The notes: generated by a model from the letters alone, not told the origin. Shown: positions 48,145 through 57,374, numbered from the stretch's first letter. The stretch: 64,000 nucleotides of DNA from Akebia trifoliata (GCA_017979445.1 JADQWC010000708.1:1-64000), one strand, 5' to 3'. Program-made: numbers and translations.

Positions 48145-48157
48145 GGCTCTGATACCA
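48145..48157 (-). promoter_or_regulatory. Copia-2 primer binding site (initiator tRNA-Met)
   Basis: Plus strand GGCTCTGATACCA reads TGGTATCAGAGCC on the element strand, 2 bp from the 5' LTR end. It is identical to the Copia-1 site. Confidence 0.93.
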
Positions 48158-48159
48158 CT

Positions 48160-48670
48160 TGTAAGTGTACAAGGCTGAAACCTTAAACTAATATATAAAA
48201 CCCAAGATCCCTCCATGTCAAATCATCGAGATAATGTAAACAAATCTGCGGAAACATACCTGGATCCATAGCAACCAATCACTGTTTAGAGTCGAGCAGT
48301 TGGACTTCCAAATCAACACGTTCTTTCTTTGTTGGTCTCCTTCTTTTCTTTTTCTGATTTTTTTTTTCTCTATATCTCTCTGTTGATGGGAAGTCATAAA
48401 GAATTGAATCTGGAACGTGTGATTTGGGGATCATAACTGCCATAAATAGATAACTGAATCCTTGTTATCTTTTGGTATTTCCATTTCAGCCCATCATAAA
48501 GATGGAAAATACCCTTAAGTCTCTACACATTAAAGGCCCACACCCTATCAAATACATTAAAGCCCAAAACCTTAGTAGACCACTTTTTAAATGGGCTTAA
48601 ATATATATAACAGTCCACAATACATTATCATTCACACATAAGCCCAATTAAGGAAGGTAAGGTTCCAACA
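48160..48670 (-). repeat. Copia-2 5' LTR (511 bp)
   Basis: Same length as the 3' LTR. Visible differences include TATTTATAAAAACC versus TATATAAAACCC, one extra T in a T-run and three or four single substitutions. It is followed by target duplication AACCC at 48671-48675. Confidence 0.95.
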
Positions 48671-48675
48671 AACCC

Positions 48676-49141
48676 AACTTATAGCTGTGTGGGCCCTTTA
48701 CCCGATATCTAATATTTAGACAAGTGAAGAGCTTTGGATTTCATCTGCTAAAATACTAGACCAAATCAGAAAAGAATATTTTTAGTAAGTGAGCCTAAAT
48801 TGAAGTTGTGGGGCTCATTAGTAGTCTCAAGGGACCACGTTTGTTCTTTATGAAAAATAGAAGGGCTACCCGTATTTTTCAAGGAATTTAAGAACTAGAC
48901 AAAAAAATTTTATCCGACAGTACTAATCTTCTATTGTATACTTATTAACAGATCGTGAATAATAAAATGGAGTCATCCCGTATGTAGATATTGTATAATG
49001 TTATAATGGTGATCATAAGTAAAAATAAGGTTTTACAAACAACTGTATTTTTTTTATTTTATTTGTATCAATCTACTTTATATTGAATTGTACTAAATGT
49101 GGTTAGATATTTTTTTTTTTTAAGTGCAAATATATAGCTGT
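48676..49141. other. Intergenic DNA, nothing recognised
   Basis: AT-rich sequence with no coding or repeat structure that I can identify. Confidence 0.6.
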
Positions 49142-49149
49142 GCATGGGG

Positions 49150-49554
49150 TAGGGATGTACATTCGGGTAGACCTGAGCTGGACCGAACCAAATTTTCTGG
49201 TTCAGTCTGGGTATGGTTAAAACAAAGACCAACCTGAAAATCTGAGGTTCGGGTTCGGTCAATTTTTGAATATTTTTAAGGTTCAGGTAGAACCGAAGTT
49301 CAAAGGTTTGTATTAAAATATGTTCAAATAAAATGAGATTTGCGGGAGTCGAACCTTGGATGTCGCATGGCCACCATGTCTAACCAACTTTAAATCAGTT
49401 CTTGGTTCGGGTTTCGGTCTTTATAACGGGTTCGGTCCGGTTTTGGAGGAGCAAACCTAGATTCGAACCAATATTCATCGGTTTCAATTCAGTCTCAACA
49501 AAATGGGTCCAGTCCGATTTTTCGTTCGGGTTCCATGTAAAATGTACATCCCTA
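49150..49554. mobile_element. hAT-type MITE (405 bp)
   Basis: Terminal inverted repeats TAGGGATGTACAT at 49150 and ATGTACATCCCTA ending at 49554. It is flanked by an 8-bp duplication, GCATGGGG (49142-49149) and GCATGGGA (49555-49562). An 8-bp duplication with a TAGGG/CAGGG terminus points to hAT. The interior is rich in GGTTCGGGTTCGG-type sequence in both orientations, as in common plant hAT MITEs. It holds a tRNA-like fragment and no transposase. Confidence 0.88.
49341..49390 (-). repeat. tRNA-like fragment inside the hAT MITE
   Basis: On the minus strand, AGTTGGTTAGACATGGTGGC is followed by a GGTTCGACTCCCGC-type segment. This resembles a D-arm (AGTTGGTTAGA) and a T-arm (GGTTCGAxTCC) in tRNA order. 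The anticodon arm is not well formed and the acceptor stem is absent, so it is not a functional tRNA. It may be a SINE or tRNA pseudogene carried by the element. Confidence 0.5.
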
Positions 49555-49562
49555 GCATGGGA

Positions 49563-50360
49563 TGTGTTTATATATTTTCTAAAAAAAATATCAAAAACAC
49601 TACGGCTGATCTAATAGTATATGGTGGTGGAAAAATCCGTCGTTATAGACCTTTTCTTCCATTGTAATGAATTTCAAAATTTTAAGATTTTAGTGGGGGC
49701 TATAGCTCCTACTTGCCTACATATGACTCCACCCCTAGTCAGCTATCTACAAGATACATTTTGGTTAGAGATTAAAACATATCGGGTTCTTAGCAAAGCC
49801 ATTTTCTTTTTTAAATGGCAACTTGATGTATCTATTCTACAATGAAAACATGCCACATATACACCATATGTTACTATAGGGACAAGACACCGTTTTGGAT
49901 TGCAACTCAAATGTTAGGGTGTATATGTTTGAAGATGAATAGTAATAAATGAAGAAACGTAACCTTGCTAGAAGTTTTATACATAAAAAGCATGAAAAAA
50001 TTGGAAGAGTATTAAGACATTTGTAAGTATTAAAGACCATACTGTCCACATGTGTAGATATCGAAGATTGTAAATCATTGATCTCAACGTTTGAACATAA
50101 ATCAATGATATGAAGATTCAAATTGTAAGCATAGATATTTTTCATCCGATATTGATTGTGGTCATCCTGTAGGGATGTGGATGTGACTATCGTCCTTAAT
50201 GAACTTGAGATTTGATGTGTTTTGGCATGTTTACATCATTTTATTCAAAGAAACAGACTTTTATTTTTGGAAATTACATAATTTCTAGTCCTGACAAAAA
50301 TTCAATCCACTCATACCTTCCATAACAAGAAAACAAGTCTTTATTTATTTTTGGAATAAT
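49563..50360. other. Intergenic DNA, nothing recognised
   Basis: No family resemblance was seen in the short open frames here. Confidence 0.6.
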
Positions 50361-50368
50361 GATTTTCT

Positions 50369-50548
50369 GATGCCCCAGCCCCTTCTAGCACTCGCCCCCT
50401 GATGTGGCATGTGCTAGAATCATAAATTCTTTTTCTCAAGATGCGCAATTGCACATATTTATGGGATGTACAGTTGTGTATCCTGAGGGAAAAATCTATG
50501 GCTCTAACATCTGCTATGTCGAGGGACGTGTGTCAGAGGGGGCATTAG
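50369..50548. mobile_element. Hairpin MITE next to the PP2-B stop codon
   Basis: Ends are TGATGCCCC and GGGGGCATTA. The inner arms, around GTGGCATGTGCTAGAATC and its imperfect reverse CTCTAACATCTGCTATGTC, fold back. It shares terminal GATGCCCC and an ACGTCC/GGACGT core with the MITE at 824-970. It ends about 14 bp from the stop codon of the PP2 exon, so it would lie in that gene's 3' UTR. Confidence 0.55.
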
Positions 50549-50561
50549 AAAAGACTCTTAT

Positions 50562-51043
50562 TTATGTACTCTCTTTGGGCCTGATCTCAATACCTTCAAC
50601 AATGAGGCCAAATTTCCACTGCACGCCTTTCACATCTGTTAGACTCATCTGCAACTCTCCATCTCCTTTGTCATTGAAGAACTCTCCCATCTTTATCTCC
50701 ATCCACCCATCTCGTCTCTCCATAGGGAACCGTCCCCTCGGTATGGAGCCAAATCTGCTACGAATCGACCCAATATGGTCCATTTGGATCTGCTGCCTCC
50801 TTATATCAGGAGACATAAACAATATTGTGTCGCCGTCCACTCCCCACTCGATCTCCTTGACCTTCGTGTCCGACAAATTCTACTGAGACCTTTGCAGGTG
50901 AGCTCAGGAGCCCATATGCACCCTCGATAAACTTGATCACAAGGTAGACTCCATAATTTGCGTTTGGAGACAACAATCGAGTCTCAATCTTGCCTTGGAT
51001 TTCAAGCCAGCACACGTCCAACAGCTCAGCCACCTCTGCAAAT
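50562..51043 (-). pseudogene. F-box PP2-B-like gene, last exon (frameshifted)
   Basis: PP2 is a lectin-like phloem protein domain. In PP2-B proteins it follows an F-box that joins SCF ubiquitin ligases. The minus-strand exon begins with the last base of a split Arg codon after an AG acceptor (51044-51045). It continues RFAEVAELLDVCWLEIQGKI, SPNANYGVYLVIKF and AYGL, then in another frame RDGWMEIKMGEFFN and LIVEGIEIRPKEST before a stop. These are the conserved PP2 blocks in order. One frameshift lies between about 50800 and 50890. The matching upstream exon is at 57256-57374. The gene is probably dead, though a single sequencing error cannot be excluded. Confidence 0.85.
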
Positions 51044-51906
51044 CTATATGACATGTATGTATGTCAAGTACATTATAAACGATAGCAATCTCTAATATCT
51101 TAGGTTCTCTATAAAAGACCTTAGAAAGCAAATTTTTGTCTTCAAGTAGTGAAAAATAATAATATTATTATTACAACAATTAACAAAAATAGCCATATAT
51201 AGTTTCAGAGAGTGCGGTAGTTGTCGATTGTTTAAGCCTTTGATTAGTTAAATCATGAACCTTAGGCGGCTGAGATGTCATTTGTACCAACATAGCAGTC
51301 CTCTTGTGGCCTAAATGGGGTTTTTCACACACACATATACTTATATTTTTTATAATAAAATACAATTGAGTTGGAACAGATGTGTGTGACACAAGCGTCC
51401 GACAATTATAATGTTGTGGAAGACAAATCTAACTAAGAGAAACCTCCCATTATTTACATTTTATGGGTTAAATCTCCTATCAAATTATAGTTAATGGGAC
51501 TCATTTAATTTTCTTTATTATTCACCTCCTCTAATTTTATTACATTTCCTCTTTCAACCCCTTAATATATTTGATTGTTTTTCATCTTTTACTCCTTTAA
51601 TCTCAATTTTTTTAATAATACCCTTCTAATTATTATTTTTTTCTACTTGTACCCCTTTAACCTGAAAGATGATGCCCCTCCTTTAATTTTACTATATTTC
51701 TCTTTTTTCTCCTTAAATCTATTTTTTTATTTTATTTTATCTTTTATCTCTTTTAATCTCAATTTTTTTTAATAATACCCCTTCCATCAAGTTATAGTCT
51801 CAAATTTTATAATAATACCCTTCAACTTATTTTTTTTTTACTTTACCCCCTTAAACCAAGAGAAGATGCCCGTACTATAAGCACAAATGAACTCTAGTAT
51901 ATATAA

Positions 51907-52288
51907 GGGAAATGTTCAGCACCCTAATTTTTGTCTTATGTAATCTGTCTTACATGAGTTAGAAGTTTTGGAATGGGCTGATTTTTGGTGAGGATGATCT
52001 CTATTTCCTCACAAAAAAAAAATAAAAAATCATCCCATTATGAAATTTCTAATTTTTAAGTTGAAAAATTGTAGACTATCAATTGTTTACCGTTAGTTTG
52101 TAACCACTTTTCATGGGGTTAGAAGTTTCGAAATGGACTAATTTTTTTAAGAATCCATCCCAAAAAAATTTATCCATATAAAACAAAACTTGTTCTACAA
52201 TTTTGTTTACCAAACATTGTCCATTCCAAAACTTTTTAGTCATATAATACAAAACTTTGTCTATAATATTGTTTACCGAACGTTGTCC
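51907..52288. mobile_element. MITE (a), family M1, diverged
   Basis: The left end GGGAAATGTTCAGCACCCTA matches the M1 family ends at 53229, 54025 and 56041. The hairpin half-module GGGCTGATTTTTGGTGAGGA is present. The right end (ACCGAACGTTGTCC) is diverged from other M1 copies and closer to element (c). It is followed by a TA tract. Confidence 0.65.
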
Positions 52289-52301
52289 ATATATATATAT
52301 A

Positions 52302-52693
52302 GGGGGGCGTTTGATTTACAATCCTAGGATGACAAAACGTTGCCAAAATGTTTGTCCTACGGGGTTAGAAATTTTGGATTGAGCTAAATTTTTTGTGAGA
52401 ATGATCCCTATTGTTAGGAGATCATCCTCACCAAAAGTCCAATCTGGAACTTCTATCCCCATCAAAATTATTTTAGAATTTTGAACCGTCGATTTTTTTT
52501 TTTTTATCAAAAATTTCTAAACCACTTCTGATGGACTTATAAGTTTCAGATTGGGCTGATTTTTGGTGAGCATAATCTCCTCACCATAGATATCATCTTT
52601 ACAAAAAATCAGCTCAATCCAAAATTTCTAACCCACATAAGACAAAAGCTTTGACATCATTTTGTCAACCTAAGATTATCAGGCTAACGTTCC

Positions 52694-52695
<2 letters not shown>
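52302..52695. mobile_element. MITE (b), family M4
   Basis: The outer ends GGGGGGCGTTTGATTTACAA and the reverse of ...GGCTAACGTTCCCC match imperfectly. Inside are two hairpin modules of the GATTTTTGGTGAGxAT type around 52365-52455 and 52525-52640. It is bounded by TA tracts. Confidence 0.65.

Positions 52696-52780
<85 letters not shown>
52696..52780. repeat. Compound (TA)n(TG)n microsatellite
   Basis: About 19 TA units followed by about 23 TG units, read directly. It abuts the right end of MITE (b). Confidence 0.95.
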
Positions 52781-52783
<3 letters not shown>

Positions 52784-52898
52784 TATCACAATTCTTATAA
52801 ATCTCAACCATTGGATTTTGTGCTTAAGGAGTTGAGATCATGTGTTTTTTTTCATGAGTTATTCTTAGGAGACAATAGATCTTGACCCTATATATATA

Positions 52899-53216
52899 GG
52901 GTCAAGTTGGGGAGACAAAATTCTAGAAAAAGAATTTTGTCTTATATGGGTTAAAAGTTTTGGAATGGCTTGAATTTTTGTGAGGATGATCTCTATGGTG
53001 AGGAAATCACCTTTACAAAAAATCAGCAAATTCTAAAATTTCGAACCCTAATTTATAAGTTGAAGAATCACGGGTCGTGAAATTTTTTCCGTTAGTTTGT
53101 AACGACTTTTCATAGGGTTACAAGAAAAAACTTAGCCTATTCCAAAACTTTTTAGTCATATAAGACAAGACTTTGTTTGGAATGTTGTCTACAATTTTTT
53201 CTACCCAATGCTACCC
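52899..53216. mobile_element. MITE (c), diverged
   Basis: It is bounded by TA tracts. The ends GGGTCAAGTTGGGGAGACAA and the reverse of ...CTACCCAATGCTACCC match loosely. One hairpin module (AATTTTTGTGAGGATGATCTC) is recognisable at about 52965-53030. Confidence 0.55.
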
Positions 53217-53228
53217 ATATATATATAT

Positions 53229-53609
53229 GGGAAATGTTCAGCACCCTAAGTTTTACCACACACTTTAACAAATGTTTTTTGTCCTGCATGGGTTAGAAGT
53301 TTTGGAATGGGCTGATTTTTGGTGAGGATGATCTCTATGATTAGAAGATCATCCTCCCCAAAAATCAGCCCATTCCGAAATGTTTAGCCCCATGTTTACA
53401 CGTTGAAAAATCGTGGACCGTCCATTTTTTGTAAATCATTTTTGATGGGGTTAAAAGTTTTGGAATGAGCTGATTTTTGGTGAGGATGATCTCCTCACCA
53501 TAGAGATCATCTTCACCAAAAATCAGCCCATTCCAAAACTTCTAACCGATGTAAGACAAAACACGTTTGTTAAAGTGTGTGGTAAAGCTTAGGGTGCTAA
53601 ACGGGACCC
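53229..53609. mobile_element. MITE (d), family M1
   Basis: The ends GGGAAATGTTCAGCACCCTA and the reverse of AGGGTGCTAAACGGGACCC form about 45-bp terminal inverted repeats. The interior is two hairpins in tandem, about 53291-53395 and 53444-53548, each with arms around GGGCTGATTTTTGGTGAGGA or GAGCTGATTTTTGGTGAGGA. TA tracts lie on both sides; no coding capacity. Confidence 0.85.
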
Positions 53610-53643
53610 TATATATATATATATAATACATATATATATATAT

Positions 53644-53661
53644 AAAGTGTGTGGTAAAGCT
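53644..53661. repeat. Terminal fragment of M1 at a rearrangement junction
   Basis: AAAGTGTGTGGTAAAGCT repeats the right end of M1 (also at 53570-53587) and is joined directly to truncated element (g'). It marks where the duplicated block begins. Confidence 0.7.
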
Positions 53662-54010
53662 TCTTCTGAATCTTCTTCTGTTGTTATGCAACCTGAGGTT
53701 TATGAGAGAGATTACTAACTCCAGCAAAAGGTCCATGTACTGAGTGATTTTTTTCTCAGAATAGCCCAACAGCCATTTGACATGTGGCGTGAGTCACATC
53801 ATTAATGGAGAGAAAGTTTCTCTCTCATGCCCACACAAAGGGTAAATAGAAATTGGAGGGAGATTCTTATAATTATATGAAATTTTATTAGAAACATGTT
53901 GCTTTCCAGCTGTTTCCAAATGATAATCACACCCGTCCAAACGGTCAAATCCAACGAGTTGGAAACATCGGTTTCCAACACTGCTTCTCAAACGTCCCTC
54001 GAACCGTCCC
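53662..54010. mobile_element. Truncated copy (g') of the long-inverted-repeat element
   Basis: Nearly identical to 55673-56020, the right end of element (g). It encodes the same spurious 65-residue frame (53794-53991 and 55804-56001). The left part of the element is missing. Confidence 0.85.
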
Positions 54011-54024
54011 CATATATATATATA

Positions 54025-54437
54025 GGGAAATGTTCAGCACCCTAAGTTTTACCACACACTTTAACAAAAGTTTTTTGTCCTACATGGGTTAGAAGTTTTG
54101 GAATGGGCTGATTTTTGGAGAGGATGATCTCTATGATAATGGGCTGATTTTTGGTGAGGATGATCTCTATGATTAGAAGATCATCCTCTCCAAAAATCAG
54201 CCCATTCCGAAATGTTTAGCCCCATGTTTACACATTGAAAAATCGTAGACCGTCCAATTTTTGTAAACCATTTTTGATGAGGTTAGAAATTTTGGAATGA
54301 GCTTATTTTTGGTGAGGATGATCTCCTCACCATAGAGATCATCCTCACCAAAAATCAGTCCATTTCAAAACTTCTAACCCATGTAAGACAAAACACGTTT
54401 GTTAAAGTGTGTGGTAAAGCTTAGGGTGCTGAACGGG
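54025..54437. mobile_element. MITE (e), family M1, with internal duplication
   Basis: Same ends as (d). A stretch of about 42 bp containing GGGCTGATTTTTGG and GAGGATGATCTCTATGAT is duplicated near 54107-54172, unlike copy (e') at 56041. Its right end GAACGGG runs directly into family M2 element (f). Confidence 0.82.
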
Positions 54438-54816
54438 CCATATGAGAAAACTTTCGTTTTTCAAAATAAGGGTTAGAGGTTTTGGATTGAGCTGATTTTT
54501 TGTAAGGATGGTCACTATGATGAGAAGATCATCCTCACAAAAAATCAGCTCAATCAGAAACTTCTAAATCCATCAAAAGTGATTTACAAATTAGTGATAA
54601 AAAGTGGTAAAAAATCGACGGTCCACATTCTAAATCACTTTTAATGGGGTTAGAAGTTTCAGATTGGGCTGATTTTTTTTTGGATGATCTTCCCATCATA
54701 GAGATCATCCTCACAAAAAGTCAGCTCAATCCAAAATTTCTAACTCATATTTTAAAATTTTATTAAAAACGAAAGTTTTCTCATATGTTTTCTCATATGG
54801 CCCTTGAACCTGACCC
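54435..54816. mobile_element. MITE (f), family M2
   Basis: It starts GGGCCATATGAGAAAACTTT and ends ...CTCATATGGCCCTTGAACC. The interior has hairpins around GATTGAGCTGATTTTTTGTA and its reverse. It is followed by a TA tract. Confidence 0.8.
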
Positions 54817-54839
54817 TATATATATATATATATATATAA

Positions 54840-56020
54840 GGGACGGTTCGAGGGACGTTTGAAAAGCTGTGTTGGAAACCGATGTTTCCAACTCGTTGGA
54901 TTTAACGGTTCGAATGGCTGTGATTATCGTTTGAAAACAGCTGGAAAGAAACATGTTTCTAATAAAAATTCATTTAATTATAAAAAACTCCCTCTATTAC
55001 GGGATTTATTAAAACTAAATCCAATCTCTCTCTCTCTCTCTCTCTGAACCCGAACACAGGTGAAACGTTTCTCGATCTCTCGATCGATCGGTCAACCTCG
55101 TTCTCTCTCTCGATTGACCTTAACGTGAGTTTATCATTAATTTTAAAACTTTGCTGTAACAAAAGAATTTAAATACCAGGACTACAAATCAGCGACACTG
55201 AAGTCTTGAAGTGGATCGGGATCGGTGGCATGAAAAAAGACAGTTACAAACACAAGCAGAGAAAATCAGATTGTCATGTTTACTTTACTCACTACTTCTT
55301 TTGTAAGTGTTCTGAGAGGTTATTAGTATATATAAGCTCTTTTTCATAGTGGGTTTATGATGTAAAGGGTGTCAAGAGAGGTTGATGTCAATTTCTTAAC
55401 CTTCACCCACCGAGGGTTAGCTAAGATTCTAAAGACATCGGCGGCGTAACATGAGGGTGGTGTAACCCCACAAAATTGTTCAAAAATATACTTTTATACT
55501 GTGTTATCTTCCACAGTTCTACTTAAGGACAGGGTAGGCGGATCTGTACACGAAGACTAAGGGGGCCTTTCCCCTACAAAACTTTTAATTTAAAAAAAAA
55601 AATACCGTGTTATCTTCTACAGTTCTACATAGGGGGGCTGAACTATCTGTAGATTACAGGTGCCATAAGCTGATTCTGAATCTTCTTCTGTTGTTATGCA
55701 ACCTGAGGTTTATGAGAGAGATTACTAACTCCAGCAAAAGGTCCATGTACTGAGTGATTTTTTTCTCAGAATAGCCCAACAGCCATTTGACATGTGGCGT
55801 GAGTCACATCATTAATGGAGAGAAAGTTTCTCTCTCATGCCCACACAAAGGGTAAATAGAAATTGGAGGGAGATTCTTATAATTATATGAAATTTTATTA
55901 GAAACATGTTGCTTTCCAGCTGTTTCCAAATGATAATCACACCCGTCCAAACGGTCAAATCCTACGAGTTGGAAACATCGGTTTCCAACACTGCTTCTCA
56001 AACGTCCCTCGAACCGTCCC
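54840..56020. mobile_element. Element (g): 1.18-kb element with about 158-bp inverted repeats
   Basis: The left end GGGACGGTTCGAGGGACGTT (54840-54997) is about 88% identical by eye to the reverse of 55863-56020. The interior (55000-55860) is not repetitive. It includes a CT run (55025-55045), a possible splice donor context (AACGTGAGTTTATC near 55121) and no transposase. Bounded by TA tracts on both sides. The non-repetitive interior could be captured host DNA (Pack-type), which I cannot identify. Confidence 0.82.
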
Positions 56021-56040
56021 CATATATATATATATATATA

Positions 56041-56416
56041 GGGAAATGTTCAGCACCCTAAGTTTTACCACACACTTTAACAAACGTTTTTTGTCCTACA
56101 TGGGTTAGAAGTTTTGGAATGGGCTGATTTTTGGTGAGGATGATCTCTATGATTAGAAGATCATCCTCTCCAAAAATCAGCCCATTCCGAAATGTTTAGC
56201 CCCATGTTTACACATTGAAAAATCGTAGACCGTCCAATTTTTGTAAACCATTTTTGATGGGGTTAGAATTTTGGAATGAGCTGATTTTTGGTGAGGATGA
56301 TCTCCTCACCATAGAGATCATCCTCACCAAAAATCAGTCCATTCCAAAACTTCTAACCCATGTAAGACAAAATACGTTTGTTAAAGTGTGTGGTAAAGCT
56401 TAGGGTGCTGAACGGG
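56041..56416. mobile_element. MITE (e'), family M1
   Basis: Near-identical to (e) without its internal duplication. It has the same junction into an M2 element on the right. Confidence 0.85.
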
Positions 56417-56799
56417 CCATATGAGAAACCTTTCGTTTTTCAAAATAAGGGTTAGAGGTTTTGGATTGAGCTGTTTTTTTGTAAGGATGGTCACTATGAT
56501 GAGAAGATCATCCTCACAAAAAATCAGCTCAATCAGAAACTTCTAAATCCATTAAAAGTGATTTACAAATTAGTGATAAAAAGTGGTAAAAAATCGACGG
56601 TCCACATTCTAAATCACTTTTAATGGGGTTAGAAGTTTCAGATTGGGCTGCTTTTTTTTTTTGGATGATCTTCCCATCATAGAGATCATCCTCACAAAAA
56701 AAATCAACTCAATCCAAAATTTCTAACTCATATTTTAAAATTTTATTAAAAACGAAAGTTTTCAAATATGTTTTCTCATATGGCCCTTGAACCGCCCCC
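56414..56799. mobile_element. MITE (f'), family M2
   Basis: Near-identical to (f), ending ...CCCTTGAACCGCCCCC. With the next element it forms a perfect palindrome across a TA tract. Confidence 0.82.
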
Positions 56800-56815
56800 A
56801 TATATATATATATAT

Positions 56816-57225
56816 GGGGGCGGTTCAAGGGCCATATGAGAAAACATATGAAAAAACTTTCGTTTTTCAAAATAAGAGTTAGAGGTTTTGGATTGAGTTT
56901 ATTTTTTGCAAGGTTGGTCACTATGATGAAAAGATCATCCTCACAAAAAATCAGCTCAATCAGAAACTTCTAAATCCATCAAAAGTGATTTACAAATTAG
57001 TGATAAAATTGGTAAAAAATCGACGGTCCACATTCTAAATCACTTTTAATGGAGTTAGAAGTTTCAGATTGGGCTGATTTTTTTTTTTTTTGGATGATCT
57101 TCCCATCATAGAGATCATCCTCACAAAAAATCAGCTCAATCCAAAATTTCTAACCCATTTTTTAAAATTTTATTAAAAACGAAAGTTTTTACATATGTTT
57201 TCTCATATGGCCCTTGAACCTGACC
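56816..57225. mobile_element. MITE (h), family M2
   Basis: It starts GGGGGCGGTTCAAGGGCCAT and ends ...CTCATATGGCCCTTGAACC, with the same hairpin interior. A TA and then a GA tract separate it from the PP2-B splice donor. Confidence 0.82.
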
Positions 57226-57255
57226 TTATATATATATATATAGAGAGAGAGAGAC

Positions 57256-57374
57256 CTCGACTGTGGAAGAGCTCTCCACCTCCAGTATTGGGGAGCGTCT
57301 TCCCATATGATTGAAAGATCTCTTGCTCCAAGCATGTAACACTTCTTCCCACTCTGTTTCTCCAGTCTAAAGCT
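57256..57374 (-). pseudogene. F-box PP2-B-like gene, middle exon
   Basis: A 119-bp minus-strand exon begins after the acceptor CTTAG with AGC and ends in the first two bases of a split Arg codon before GT. Its translation includes SFRLEKQSGKKCYMLGARDL and IIWEDAPQYWRWRALPQS, the conserved block just before the PP2 core in PP2-B proteins. It has no internal stop. Joined to 51043 it continues in frame. The F-box exon, normally first, is not visible between here and 58962, nor in the visible part of element C. It is either lost or lies beyond the window, past element C. Confidence 0.83.

Larger units (their letters stand above)
42333..48670 (-). mobile_element. Copia-2: complete Ty1/copia element (6338 bp)
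   Basis: It has two 511-bp LTRs and AACCC target duplications at 42328-42332 and 48671-48675. On the minus strand the order is LTR, initiator-Met primer site, leader, gag, protease, integrase, RT, RNase H, polypurine tract, LTR. The LTRs differ at only about 7-8 positions by eye (near 98.5% identity), so insertion is recent. Even so, the polyprotein is broken by two frameshifts and one stop. It belongs to the same broad copia group as Copia-1 (closely similar gag, RT and polypurine tract) but has unrelated LTRs. Confidence 0.95.
51046..57253 (-). other. PP2-B intron expanded to about 6.2 kb by MITEs
   Basis: It lies between the donor (AG|GT on the minus strand at 57255-57254) and the acceptor (AG at 51045-51044). 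The split codon AG|A encodes Arg and joins QSR to RFAEV in frame. PP2-B introns are normally short. Here the intron is packed with inverted-repeat elements bounded by TA tracts from 51907 to 57225, the nearest only about 30 bp from the donor. The part 51046-51906 is AT- and T-rich with no element recognised. Confidence 0.75.

Noticed and set aside
49341..49390. A functional tRNA gene
   Set aside because: Only D-arm and T-arm-like pieces are present, with no acceptor stem or clear anticodon arm, and it lies inside a MITE.
50404..50886. A 160-codon plus-strand open frame
   Set aside because: It is the opposite strand of the PP2 exon plus the adjoining hairpin MITE. The minus strand carries the recognisable PP2 blocks.
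53794..56001. Two identical short open frames (53794-53991 and 55804-56001) as a duplicated small gene
   Set aside because: Both lie in the duplicated end of the long-inverted-repeat element, overlap its terminal repeat and have no family match.
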